From Aquimarina longa SW024 (GTDB taxonomy: Bacteria > Bacteroidota > Bacteroidia > Flavobacteriales > Flavobacteriaceae): a DNA stretch of 64,000 bases. The stretch is from the NCBI RefSeq assembly GCF_001401755.1, contig NZ_KQ474106.1:125916-189915 (forward strand), given 5' to 3'. A program made the translations under genes and the position numbers. This document shows, one piece after another, positions 1-9,497 of the stretch. The notes beneath the pieces are model-generated. The model was not told the origin of the DNA. It did no database searches and worked only from the letters and a program-made list of their open reading frames with translations. Each line of letters starts with the position of its first letter. Position 1 is the stretch's first letter.

Positions 1-1
1 C

Positions 2-1870
2 TTCACTCCTCGTAGTGTAGATCTTATAGGGCTACCTTTCGAAAACCCTCAGGATGGATCTAGTGTTTATTATCGTCAAAATAATAGTATACAACACCCC
101 CTTTGGACTGTTAAAAACGCATTAAACAGACAAGTTACAAATCGAGTATTTGGTAATGGGACGTTACAGTATGATTTTAGTGACAGTTTAAATCTAATCT
201 ATCGTTTTGGGCTTGACAATTATACTGAATCAAATATTAATCAACAAAATAAAGGAGGAGTTAGTGACAATGCAGCATTACGAAGTGGTATTTATCAAAC
301 ATGGACTAACACTAACACTATTTTTGATCATAATATTATACTAAATGGTGATTTTGCACTAAGTGATGATATAGGAATGAATTTTAACATTGGAGGTACT
401 AGTAGAAGAGAAGTACTAGAACGTAATGGTGTAGCTAGTAGTAGTCAGGTAGAATTTAATGTTTTCAGGCATGTAAACTTTCTTAATCAAGATGAAATTG
501 AATTTAAACAAGAACGAAATATAGTTGGGCTTTATGGACAAACTAATTTTGATTATAAAAAAATGCTCTATGTTGCTCTAGCAGGAAGGAATGACTGGGT
601 CTCTAACTTAACGACAGAAAACAGATCTATTTTTTATCCTAGTGCTAGTGTATCCTTTTTACCCACATCAGCATTTGAAGGGTTGAGAACTGATAATGGA
701 ATAAATTATCTTAAAATTAGAGCTGGATATGGGACTTCTGCTAATTTCCCAACTGGATATCCTGTAGCTGTAACCTTAGATCTTGACACTCAAAATTTCC
801 AAAATTCTGATAGCGGTAACGATATTGTTACCGACTCCACTCCTTCTCGAGAAGGAAATCCTAATTTGAAGCCTGAAAAGCTAAACGAAATAGAATTTGG
901 TATAGAGTCTAGTTTTTTCAGAAAAAGAATTAATTTAAATGCTTCATATTATAATCGTATTACAAAAGACCTTATTATAGATAGACCTTTAGATCCTTCT
1001 ACAGGAGCCACCATAAGAAGTGAAAATATCGGAGAAATCAAAAGTAATGGGTTTGAGGTAGATTTAGGTATTGACATCATTAGACAACCACAAGATGGGC
1101 TTGTCTGGAATACCAATGTAAACTTTACTACTAGCGAAACTACGGTTGAAGACCTAGGTAGTGATACTGATATCATTATATATTCAGGTTTTTCTAACCT
1201 CGGTAATGCTGCTATAAAAGGAGAGCCTCTTGGGGTAATTGTAGGTAGTCGCATCAAAAGAGATGATAACGGCAATCCTATTATTAATGATGCAGGTAAT
1301 TACAGAGAAGAAGAAGGAACATTTGTTATTGGAGATCCTAATCCTGATTACCTATTGAATGTAAACAACTCTTTCTCTTTCAAAAACTTCAACTTAAGCT
1401 TTTTGTTTTCCTTTATAAAAGGAGGGGATATTTACTCTAGAACTGTATCAACACTTTTAGGTAGAGGACTGACTACAGACACTGTAGATAGAGAAAACTC
1501 ATTTATCTTACCTGGAGTTCGTGATGATGGTTCTAAAAATAATATTCAAATAAACAATTCTACATTTTATTTCTCTAATGTTCTATTTGGTCCTGATGAA
1601 TTAGGAGTATTTGACGGAACCGTCTTGAGACTACAAGAGCTTTCTTTAGGCTATACAATTCCTTCGAAATTTTTAAACAAAACTCCTTTTGGATCAGTTA
1701 GTATAAACTTTACAGGGTATAACTTATGGTTTAATGCATTTAACATACCTGACGGGACTAATTTTGACCCTAATGTAGCTGGACTTGGAGTTGGTAATGG
1801 TCGAGGGTTTGACTTCCTAAACGGACCTAGCTCAAAAAGATATGGTATGAGTATTAAAGCTTCTTTCTAA
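2..1870 (+). CDS. SusC/RagA-family TonB-dependent outer-membrane receptor (5' truncated by window)
   Basis: This is the C-terminal part of a SusC-type beta-barrel that would take up oligomeric nutrients across the outer membrane using TonB energy. The frame is open from base 2, so the gene begins outside the window; the first ATG in view, at 377, is internal. Visible barrel features are the alternating aromatic strands, a segment around 'NPNLKPEKLNEIEFG' typical of SusC extracellular barrel strands, and an ending in aromatic F (KASF) as expected for an outer-membrane barrel. A SusD-type lipoprotein gene starts 16 bases downstream, which fixes the family. The substrate cannot be told. Confidence 0.9.
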   Translation, partial: FTPRSVDLIGLPFENPQDGSSVYYRQNNSIQHPLWTVKNALNRQVTNRVFGNGTLQYDFSDSLNLIYRFGLDNYTESNINQQNKGGVSDNAALRSGIYQTWTNTNTIFDHNIILNGDFALSDDIGMNFNIGGTSRREVLERNGVASSSQVEFNVFRHVNFLNQDEIEFKQERNIVGLYGQTNFDYKKMLYVALAGRNDWVSNLTTENRSIFYPSASVSFLPTSAFEGLRTDNGINYLKIRAGYGTSANFPTGYPVAVTLDLDTQNFQNSDSGNDIVTDSTPSREGNPNLKPEKLNEIEFGIESSFFRKRINLNASYYNRITKDLIIDRPLDPSTGATIRSENIGEIKSNGFEVDLGIDIIRQPQDGLVWNTNVNFTTSETTVEDLGSDTDIIIYSGFSNLGNAAIKGEPLGVIVGSRIKRDDNGNPIINDAGNYREEEGTFVIGDPNPDYLLNVNNSFSFKNFNLSFLFSFIKGGDIYSRTVSTLLGRGLTTDTVDRENSFILPGVRDDGSKNNIQINNSTFYFSNVLFGPDELGVFDGTVLRLQELSLGYTIPSKFLNKTPFGSVSINFTGYNLWFNAFNIPDGTNFDPNVAGLGVGNGRGFDFLNGPSSKRYGMSIKASF

Positions 1871-1886
1871 TAAAAAAATAAAAATC

Positions 1887-3614
1887 ATGAATGTATTAAA
1901 ATATATATCACACAAAACATCAGTGATCTTTATCCTTATTTTTGGATTATTGTTCATTTCTTGTGAAACCACAGAATTAAATCTTACTGAAGATCCAAAT
2001 TCTCTTAATCCTAATCAATCTGATCCTGATCTATTCCTTAACTCAATTCAGATTGATTTTGGAAAAGTCATAGAACGCTTTGGTGCTATTGGCAGTCAGG
2101 TTGTTAGAATAGATAATATGTATGGTAGAGATTACCAAAATGCATATTCTCCTTCTGATTTTAATGATGTATGGAGTGGATCTTACCAATCTACAGGAGA
2201 ATCGTATGATGACCAAAATGAACATAGTCAAAAATTTAATGGAATACTAGCCGATATCAGAGCATTACATCCAATAGCTACAAAAGATAAGCTATACTAT
2301 CACTTAGGAATATCACAAGTAATTGAAGCTTATATCATCGTAACATTAGTTGACTTTTTTGGTGACATTCCATATAGTGAAGCATTAAAAGGGGCTGATA
2401 ATCTAAATCCAAAATTAGATAGTGGCGCTGAAGTATATAGCAGTGCTATAACTCTACTTGATGATGCTATATTAAATTTCAAAAAAGACATCCCAAATAC
2501 TCCTAAAAATGATTTTTATTATGGTCGCGATTGGGAAAAATGGATCAAAGTTGCTAACACTATCAAAATGAAAATTTACTTACAAAAAAGTCTTGTTGAC
2601 AATGATGCAATTTCAAACTTCACTAAAATTGTTGACACAGGTGATTATATAAAAAACATGGATGAAGATTTTCAGTTTAAGTGGGGTACAAATGTTATTC
2701 AACCTGACAACCGTCATCCAAGGTATGCTAATAATTATGAAGGAGATGGTGCTGATGAATATATGTCTAACTGGTTGATGAATCTTATGTCTAATGCTAA
2801 TGACCCAAGAATAAGATATTACTATTACAGACAAAGCAATGTCGTTCCTGGAGCAGAAACAGCTCCTGACGAAGAAACTCTAAGTTGTTCATTAGAAAGT
2901 CCTCCTCAACATTATATAGATGGTGGATTTACATTTTGTTTTTTAAACAATGGGTATTGGGGAAGAGACCATGGTGATGATGATGGGACTCCTCCTGATG
3001 GGTTTAAACGAACAAATTTTGGAGTATACCCAGCTGCTGGACGCTTTGACGATAGTAGTTTCAAAGGAACTCAGCAAGGCGATGGAGGAAAAGGAGCTGG
3101 GATCACTCCTATATTATTATCATCTTGGGTGGAGTTTATGATAGCGGAAGTAGCTTTAGGAAAAATGGATATTTCGAGTGCTAGAACAGCATTTTCTAGT
3201 GGGTTAACAAAATCAATAGCCAAAGTAACTACTTTTGGATCACTTGACAATACTGCAAATTTAAGTTTTGAACCAAACACTACTGATATTTCTACGTTTA
3301 TTAATAACAAGCTTGCTCAATTTGATGCTGCTACAACTCCTAAGGACAGATGGAATATTGTAGCAGAACAATATTGGATATCTTTATTCGGAAACGGTAT
3401 TGATGCTTTTAACTTCTATAGAAGGACTGGATACCCGACTACCCTACAACCAAATATCGAACCTTTTCCTGCAACAGGTAATTTCATAAGATCTTTCCCT
3501 TATCCTTCAGATTTAACAACAAACAATTCTTCTGTAGACCCAAAACCAAATGTAAATCAAAAAGTATTTTGGGATAAGAATGCCGACTCACCAACATTCC
3601 CTATTGCTAATTAA
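1887..3614 (+). CDS. SusD/RagB-family nutrient-binding outer-membrane lipoprotein
   Basis: The surface lipoprotein forms the lid of the SusC barrel encoded just upstream. The N terminus has a hydrophobic signal segment ending in a lipobox (LFISC, cysteine about residue 26), followed by an acidic, Asn-rich stretch. The body is helix-rich with TPR-like repeats, and the segment 'WNIVAEQYWISLFGNGIDAF' near residues 490-510 is characteristic of the SusD-like family that pairs with this SusC type (PF12771-like, from memory). It is transcribed with the partial SusC gene (16-base gap) and followed 13 bases later by another lipoprotein gene. The ligand is unknown. Confidence 0.9.
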   Translation: MNVLKYISHKTSVIFILIFGLLFISCETTELNLTEDPNSLNPNQSDPDLFLNSIQIDFGKVIERFGAIGSQVVRIDNMYGRDYQNAYSPSDFNDVWSGSYQSTGESYDDQNEHSQKFNGILADIRALHPIATKDKLYYHLGISQVIEAYIIVTLVDFFGDIPYSEALKGADNLNPKLDSGAEVYSSAITLLDDAILNFKKDIPNTPKNDFYYGRDWEKWIKVANTIKMKIYLQKSLVDNDAISNFTKIVDTGDYIKNMDEDFQFKWGTNVIQPDNRHPRYANNYEGDGADEYMSNWLMNLMSNANDPRIRYYYYRQSNVVPGAETAPDEETLSCSLESPPQHYIDGGFTFCFLNNGYWGRDHGDDDGTPPDGFKRTNFGVYPAAGRFDDSSFKGTQQGDGGKGAGITPILLSSWVEFMIAEVALGKMDISSARTAFSSGLTKSIAKVTTFGSLDNTANLSFEPNTTDISTFINNKLAQFDAATTPKDRWNIVAEQYWISLFGNGIDAFNFYRRTGYPTTLQPNIEPFPATGNFIRSFPYPSDLTTNNSSVDPKPNVNQKVFWDKNADSPTFPIAN

Positions 3615-3627
3615 TAATATTATAGAA

Positions 3628-4677
3628 ATGAAAAAAATAGTTAAATACCTAAATATTGCACTCCTTTCAAGTTTTATATTTGGATGTAGTAGTGACGACA
3701 AAACAATAGATACAGTACTTGATGGGATTACTAGTGGTGGTGTATTAAGAACTATCAATATAGATAATAATTTAATATACAACAATACAACTCTCAAGTT
3801 TGATGATGAAGCTAACTACACAATTACCTTAGAAGAACAAGATAGCAAAAATGGCAAGCTACTAGATATTGTTGAAATTTATGCTCGCTTTGTTGAAAAC
3901 ACAAGAGTCGACACTAATAATGATGGCAAAATAGATGATAATGATGGTAATTTATCCACAGAAGAAGGTTTAATAAGAACACTTAAAGCTTCAGATTTCA
4001 CAACAGGAGATAGAGGTGTTCCTATTACTACAATTGTATTCACCGCAGATGAATTAATCTCATTTACAGGGGTTGACGAAAGTAAGCTTCAAGGAAAAGA
4101 TGACTTTGCCCTTAGGTTTGTACTCAAATTAACTGATGGAAGGTCTTTTTCTGTAGATGATGCTAATGGTAACATTTCTGGAGGGTCTTATTTCTCTTCT
4201 CCCTACACTTACAGAACAACTATTGGATGCACAATAACAGAAAGTCTTGCGGGAACCCATACTTATACTGTAACCTCTTTAACATCTGCTCCTGGAGGGA
4301 GAAGTCAGTGTGATAGCATGGCATTACCAAGTGGAGTAGTAACATGGTCAGAAACAGATAAAAGAGGTGTATACAAAACAACAGATCTAAGTTTTGGACA
4401 ATTTAACAATTGTTATGCTAATACTTTTACATCTATAAATTTTGAAAAGGGCAAAATCATATGGGATTGCACAAAACTAGTGGCTGATGATAAAATCATT
4501 GTTGAAGAAAGTACTAGTAAAAAAGAAGAATTCAGTTATAGCTATGCAATCACAAACATAGCAGGTGCAGATATTACAATAAAGTTTAGTAATTCTGCTG
4601 GAGATAGAGGAACAGTTACACTAACTCGATCAGATAACAAACCTTGGCCTGAATTGCTTAAAGTAACTGACAATTAA
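3628..4677 (+). CDS. lipoprotein of a SusCD locus, function unknown
   Basis: I start this gene at the ATG at 3628. There the product begins MKKIVKYLN and has a clean lipoprotein signal with lipobox IFGC, followed by Ser-Ser-Asp-Asp-Lys; the upstream in-frame ATG at 3580 lies inside the SusD gene and would bury the signal peptide. The mature protein is about 330 residues. It includes an Asp/Asn-rich loop (DTNNDGKIDDNDG, about residues 97-109) that resembles a calcium-binding loop. No family is recognised. Its place as third gene after SusC-SusD suggests a surface or periplasmic accessory of that uptake system. A 46-bp palindrome follows it. Confidence 0.75.
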   Translation: MKKIVKYLNIALLSSFIFGCSSDDKTIDTVLDGITSGGVLRTINIDNNLIYNNTTLKFDDEANYTITLEEQDSKNGKLLDIVEIYARFVENTRVDTNNDGKIDDNDGNLSTEEGLIRTLKASDFTTGDRGVPITTIVFTADELISFTGVDESKLQGKDDFALRFVLKLTDGRSFSVDDANGNISGGSYFSSPYTYRTTIGCTITESLAGTHTYTVTSLTSAPGGRSQCDSMALPSGVVTWSETDKRGVYKTTDLSFGQFNNCYANTFTSINFEKGKIIWDCTKLVADDKIIVEESTSKKEEFSYSYAITNIAGADITIKFSNSAGDRGTVTLTRSDNKPWPELLKVTDN

Positions 4678-4715
4678 GATCTAACAAAAACAATCAAGAG
4701 ACCAGTTTGAATACA

Positions 4716-4761
4716 GATTTATAAAAGAATTGCAAAGATCTTTGCAATTCTTTTATAAATC
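4716..4761. terminator. 46-bp perfect palindrome, bidirectional terminator-like
   Basis: The two 23-base arms are exact reverse complements meeting at AAAGA/TCTTT, with GC pairs in the middle and A/T-rich flanks that supply T-runs in both directions. It lies 38 bases after the third gene of the first SusCD locus and about 70 bases before the predicted promoter of the second, so it probably separates two transcription units. Confidence 0.7.
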
Positions 4762-4829
4762 AACCTTAAAAACTCATAACAATTTAGATATATCATATTA
4801 ACATCAATTTAAAATTTAATATCAAAAAG

Positions 4830-4860
4830 TTGTTTTATAAAGATATTATTAGGATTTTTG
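4830..4860 (+). promoter_or_regulatory. possible Bacteroidota-type promoter of the second SusCD locus
   Basis: TTG at 4830-4832, a 20-base spacer, then GATTTTTG at 4853-4860, one mismatch from the TAnnTTTG -7 consensus. The start codon of the SusC gene follows 28 bases later. The -7 mismatch makes this tentative. Confidence 0.35.
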
Positions 4861-4888
4861 GAACTGGCTAATTCAAATAAATTGTAAA

Positions 4889-7800
4889 ATGAGAACAAAG
4901 TTTAGTGGAATTTTAACGCTATTTCTAGCGTTTGTAGTGCAAATAACATTTGCACAAGAGAAAACAATCTCAGGTACGGTAACCGATGATAAAGGTTTAC
5001 CTCTACCAGGAGTTAATGTTGTGGTGAGAAACACAGCAAATGGTACTCAAACCGATTTTGATGGTAATTACACAATTATGGCTAATAGAGGCGCTGTGCT
5101 TTCTTTTAGTTATGTTGGTTTCGAGACTAAAGATTCAGCAGTACAAGACAGCGATGTTATTAATGTTCAATTGGTTGCTTCTGCTGCAGAATTAGAAGAA
5201 GTTGTAATACAAGCTTTTGGAGCTAAATCAAGAACACTTACGACAACTGCTATATCTAGTGTTGCTGCTTCAGATGTTAAAGATCTAGTACCATCAACAG
5301 GTATTGACAATATGCTTCAAGGAAAAGCTGCTGGGGTTCAGGTTACTGCAGCAAATGGAAGACCAGGACAAACTGCTTATATCCAAATTAGAGGTATTGG
5401 ATCACTTTCTGCCGACACCTCTCCTTTATATATAGTTGATGGAATACCAATGGATGATGATAACATTCCTAACATCAACCCTAATGATATAGAAAACTTT
5501 TCTATTCTTAAAGATGCTGCGAGTTCTGCTTTATATGGTTCAAGAGCTGCAAATGGTGTTGTACTTATAACAACAAAACAGGGAAAAACAGGTCAAGCAA
5601 AAATTATATTTAGATCTTCTATAGGTTCTGCAAAAAGAATTAAGGATCCTTTTGATTTGATGAATGCTTCACAAAAATTAGAATTGGAAAGACAATACGC
5701 TGCATTAGGTGTTACAGCTGCTGCAAGGTTACCTGGAGCAACTGCTTCTGAAGAAGAACGTGCTCGATTAATATCTTATGATACTGATTGGGAAGAAGAG
5801 TTATTGAGAAATAGTTATATTCAATCAAATTCATTGTCTATCTCTGGAGGATCAGAAAAATTCAATTATTTCCTTTCATTAGGATATGATAAAAATAGCG
5901 GTATTATTGATCGTATTAAGGGATATGAGCGTATCTCAACAAGACTAAACACTTCATATCAAGCTAAAGATTGGTTAAGAATAGGTGCTAATGTTGCTGT
6001 TAGTAGATTTACAGATGACAGACCAAGAGATCGAAATAATGTTCAAAACCCTTTTAGAGGAGTATATGACTACAATCCTTATGATCCATTATACTCAAGA
6101 GATGACCAAGGAAATATCGTACTTGATGGATTTGGAAACCCTGTGATCAGTCCAACTAATACAGGTTTCCCTATAGCCAGAGCAATAACTACAGAACCAG
6201 ATACTGCTACAAACTTACTTACTTTAGGTAATTTATCCGCAGATATTACTTTATCAGAAAACTTCTCTAACTCATTTAAAGTTGGAGTTAGTAACAGACG
6301 ATTTAATAGATACCAAGCATCTTTAGGAGGTGGAGTATTACAACAGTTTGTTGGTTCTAGAAAGTTCCCTGGTACACAAAGAAACACTCAAACTATTGAT
6401 TTAGAATTTAACATATCTAATATATTAAGTTATCAGCAAACTTTTGGAGATGCACACAATTTTGGAGCTTCATTTTTAGTAGAATACTTCCAGAGAACAT
6501 TGACATCTTTAATTGCAGGAAGTAGAGGATTTCCTTCTCCAGATATTAACTACCAAATAGTAGCTGCAGAACCTACTCAAGCTGACACTGACAGAGAACA
6601 AAATGCAATATTTGGTCAAGCATTACTTGTTGATTATGATTATGACAGTAAATACATTTTATCTGGATCAATAAGAAGAGATGGATCAACTAGATTTGGA
6701 CCAAAGGAAAAGTATGGATATTTCTATAGTGGTAGTGCTGCTTGGAACCTTGCTAAAGAAAATTTCCTATCAGATTCTTTTTTCAATGATTTAAAACTTA
6801 GAGTATCATATGGTACTGCTGGTAATGACAATATCGATGAATTCTTATATTTAAATCTATTATCATTTAATAGAACTTATAATGGTGAATCTACTGCTCT
6901 ACCAACTATTATTGCTAACCCTGACATAAAATGGGAGTCTCAATCACAATTAAACATAGGTCTTGAGTTCGGATTATGGAACAACAGAATTACGGGAGCA
7001 TTTGATTACTACATCAAAAAATCAGATGATCTTTTATTACCTAGACCAATATCGGCAACTGTAGGAGGTTTACCTGCTGTTAGAGATGACACTGATCCAG
7101 AAAACATTATCGTATCAAATGTTGGAGAAATAGAGAATAGAGGGTTTGAATTTGGTATCAATGCTGATATAATCAGAAATGAAAATCTAAAATGGACTGT
7201 CGGAGGAACTATGAGTATTATTGATAATGAAGTTAAAAAGTTAGTAGGTGGTCAGGACATTACTTCGACTAGAACTATTCTAAGAGAGGGTGAGGAAATA
7301 AATTCTTTCTTTTTAGTACGATATGCTGGTGTTGATCCTAATAATGGAAAACCACTATTTCTTGATTTAGATGGAAATGTTACAGATACATACAGTGCTA
7401 GTAATGCCGTATTACTAAAAGGAAAATCTCCGCAAGCTAATTTAGAAGGAGGATTTTATACTACTATTAATTATAAAGGGTTTGGTCTAAGAACAGATTT
7501 TGTATATAAATCAGGAAACTATATCCTTAATAATCAAAGAAGCTCTACTTTGTCTCCAAATGGGATTAACAGGAATCAAAGTGTAGATGCATTTAATTAT
7601 TGGAAAAAACCTGGAGATACTGGAGTTTTACCTAGTCCTTTATTTGGAGCTACTTCTAACCAAAGATCTGACAGATTTTTACAAAAAGGAGATTACATAC
7701 GTTTAAGAAATGTAACATTATCATATGATTTTCCAGAAACTGTATTAAAAATGTTACCTATTTCTGGAATGAGAATATATGCTCAAGGGCAAAATTTATG

Positions 7801-7954
7801 GACTATAACCAAATATGAAGGAGATCCAGAAATTGGTTTAGGTTCTGCTGAAACTTCTCAGCCTGGTGATGATGGGTTTGTAGCTGGAGCATTTTCTCAA
7901 TTTAGTTATCCACAAGTTAAATCATATACGGTAGGTTTAGATATCGAATTTTAA
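4889..7954 (+). CDS. SusC/RagA-family TonB-linked outer-membrane receptor
   Basis: A complete SusC-type transporter of 1021 residues. Residues 1-22 are a signal peptide (cut near FAQ/E). Residues 24-105 form a carboxypeptidase-regulatory-like domain (ISGTVTDDKGLPLPGVNV start, FDGNYTI). A plug domain follows, with the SusC signature region 'GIGSLSADTSPLYIVDG' (about residues 170-186) and 'LKDAASSALYGSRAANGVV' (about 207-225). The remainder is a beta-barrel ending in aromatic F. It is followed after 14 bases by a SusD partner. The sequence differs clearly from the truncated SusC at the window start, so this is a separate uptake system; the substrate is unknown. Confidence 0.95.
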   Translation: MRTKFSGILTLFLAFVVQITFAQEKTISGTVTDDKGLPLPGVNVVVRNTANGTQTDFDGNYTIMANRGAVLSFSYVGFETKDSAVQDSDVINVQLVASAAELEEVVIQAFGAKSRTLTTTAISSVAASDVKDLVPSTGIDNMLQGKAAGVQVTAANGRPGQTAYIQIRGIGSLSADTSPLYIVDGIPMDDDNIPNINPNDIENFSILKDAASSALYGSRAANGVVLITTKQGKTGQAKIIFRSSIGSAKRIKDPFDLMNASQKLELERQYAALGVTAAARLPGATASEEERARLISYDTDWEEELLRNSYIQSNSLSISGGSEKFNYFLSLGYDKNSGIIDRIKGYERISTRLNTSYQAKDWLRIGANVAVSRFTDDRPRDRNNVQNPFRGVYDYNPYDPLYSRDDQGNIVLDGFGNPVISPTNTGFPIARAITTEPDTATNLLTLGNLSADITLSENFSNSFKVGVSNRRFNRYQASLGGGVLQQFVGSRKFPGTQRNTQTIDLEFNISNILSYQQTFGDAHNFGASFLVEYFQRTLTSLIAGSRGFPSPDINYQIVAAEPTQADTDREQNAIFGQALLVDYDYDSKYILSGSIRRDGSTRFGPKEKYGYFYSGSAAWNLAKENFLSDSFFNDLKLRVSYGTAGNDNIDEFLYLNLLSFNRTYNGESTALPTIIANPDIKWESQSQLNIGLEFGLWNNRITGAFDYYIKKSDDLLLPRPISATVGGLPAVRDDTDPENIIVSNVGEIENRGFEFGINADIIRNENLKWTVGGTMSIIDNEVKKLVGGQDITSTRTILREGEEINSFFLVRYAGVDPNNGKPLFLDLDGNVTDTYSASNAVLLKGKSPQANLEGGFYTTINYKGFGLRTDFVYKSGNYILNNQRSSTLSPNGINRNQSVDAFNYWKKPGDTGVLPSPLFGATSNQRSDRFLQKGDYIRLRNVTLSYDFPETVLKMLPISGMRIYAQGQNLWTITKYEGDPEIGLGSAETSQPGDDGFVAGAFSQFSYPQVKSYTVGLDIEF

Positions 7955-7968
7955 AATATATATATAAA

Positions 7969-9411
7969 ATGAAAAAATATTTAATAATATTAATAACACT
8001 ATTCTTCGTTACCAGTTGTAATGATGAAATAGAGGATCTTAAGCCTTTCTCTCAAGGGGATCCATCGACCTTTTTTAACTCAGTTAGAACTTTTCAACTA
8101 GGTGTAGATGGAGCACTACAGCAAATGAGACTATATTATGAAGATGCTGGCTCTGGTCTACAAGGTATACCTGATATTCTTTCTGATAATGTGATCATAT
8201 CACGTTCAGGAAGACTTTCAAACCGAGATTATTATGAATACACATACAACCCTAATACTTTAGGTCCTGTTTCTCTTTATTTCTATAAAGCTTACAATTC
8301 TATTAGAACTGCAAATACAGTTATTAAACAAATAGATAATTTGCCTGCTGGAGAAGATCGAGATAATATTTTAGGGCAAGCACTAGCTATTAGAGCATAT
8401 GCTCATTTTGATTTAGCAAGAATATATGCAAAAATCCCTACTCAAAGTGATGATGCTAATGGTTCTCTTGGAGTAGCGTATATAAAAGCTGAAGATGGAG
8501 ATACTGAAGATGAATTAGCTAAACCTAAGCGAGAAACTGTTGCAGCAAACTATACTGAAATAATAGAAGATTTGGAGAAAGCTCTTACACTAGTAGGAGT
8601 AGACAATGGATTAGAAAGATTTAACAAAAATTCTATTAATGGGATTCTATCTAGAGTATATTTATACAATGGAGATTATCAAAAAGCTATTGATGCTGCT
8701 GATAAAGTAACTACTAAAATAATAAAAGGTGACAAACTAGATGATTTATATACAGATGTTACACAAGATGGTATCGTTTTTACTCTAGCAATTAATTCTG
8801 CAACCGAAACTCGTAATAATAATGTTGGGGTTTTATATAATCAATCTAATGATGATGGTGTTAGGTCTGAATATGTTATAGATCATGAATTCTATAACAG
8901 CATTCCTGATACTGATCCAAGAAAAGCTGCTATGCGATTTGTAGGAAAGTGGGAAGGTAATGATTATAATGCAGTGAAAAAATTCCTTGGAGAAGCAGGA
9001 GAGAATAATGGTAGAGTAGATATCAAAGTATTAAGAGCTGCTGAAGTAATTTTAAACAAAGCAGAAGCTCAATATGAGTTAGGTAAAACAACTGAAGCCC
9101 TTGCTACTTTAGATTTGCTACGTGCAGAAAGAAATGGTGGAGCAGGAGCAGGTGGTGAAACAGGAGCAGCTTTAGAAGATGCTATTCAATTTAATAGAAG
9201 GATAGAGCTAGCTTTTGAAGGTCATCGTTTTTTTGATATCAAAAGAAGAGGGGAAGATCTTAATAGATCTAATAAAGGAGACCTTATTGATGGTACAGGA
9301 ACACCTCCTGTAGCACAGACGGTTTCTGCAGGAAATTTTAGATTTCAACTTCCGATTCCTATCTCTGAAAGAAATGTGAACCCTGATTTTAATCAGAATC
9401 CTGGTTACTAA
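7969..9411 (+). CDS. SusD/RagB-family nutrient-binding outer-membrane lipoprotein
   Basis: The SusD partner of the preceding SusC. The N terminus is a lipoprotein signal with lipobox VTSC (cysteine at residue 17). The classical RagB/SusD C-terminal region is present, with 'FNRRIELAFEGHRFFDIKRRG' split across about residues 407-427 (the E-G-H-R-x-F-D core is diagnostic) and an ending rich in NPDFNQNPGY, typical of this family. TPR-like helices occupy the middle. It belongs to a different SusD subfamily from the gene at 1887. A strong hairpin terminator follows, closing the two-gene operon. Confidence 0.95.
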   Translation: MKKYLIILITLFFVTSCNDEIEDLKPFSQGDPSTFFNSVRTFQLGVDGALQQMRLYYEDAGSGLQGIPDILSDNVIISRSGRLSNRDYYEYTYNPNTLGPVSLYFYKAYNSIRTANTVIKQIDNLPAGEDRDNILGQALAIRAYAHFDLARIYAKIPTQSDDANGSLGVAYIKAEDGDTEDELAKPKRETVAANYTEIIEDLEKALTLVGVDNGLERFNKNSINGILSRVYLYNGDYQKAIDAADKVTTKIIKGDKLDDLYTDVTQDGIVFTLAINSATETRNNNVGVLYNQSNDDGVRSEYVIDHEFYNSIPDTDPRKAAMRFVGKWEGNDYNAVKKFLGEAGENNGRVDIKVLRAAEVILNKAEAQYELGKTTEALATLDLLRAERNGGAGAGGETGAALEDAIQFNRRIELAFEGHRFFDIKRRGEDLNRSNKGDLIDGTGTPPVAQTVSAGNFRFQLPIPISERNVNPDFNQNPGY

Positions 9412-9440
9412 TTTATTTTTAGAAATATAATACATAGAAA

Positions 9441-9478
9441 AAATATCCCGATGAAATTTCATCGGGATATTTTTTTTT
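9441..9478 (+). terminator. intrinsic terminator after the second SusCD operon
   Basis: A 16-base arm (AAATATCCCGATGAAA) is followed directly by its exact complement and then a run of T. It sits 30 bases after the SusD stop and 20 bases before the next gene. Confidence 0.85.
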
Positions 9479-9497
9479 ATAACTACCTTTACTCCCT

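Noticed and set aside
46-376. ATG at 377 as the real start of the first SusC
   Set aside because: The frame is open to the window edge and the upstream codons read as beta-barrel protein, so 377 is internal.
949-1275. Minus-strand and alternate-frame ORFs inside the SusC, SusD, gcvP and other long genes
   Set aside because: They are antisense or out-of-frame shadows of strongly supported coding genes, with biased composition and no domains.
3580-3627. An upstream ATG for the first lipoprotein gene
   Set aside because: It lies within the SusD gene and would bury the lipoprotein signal; the ATG at 3628 fits better.
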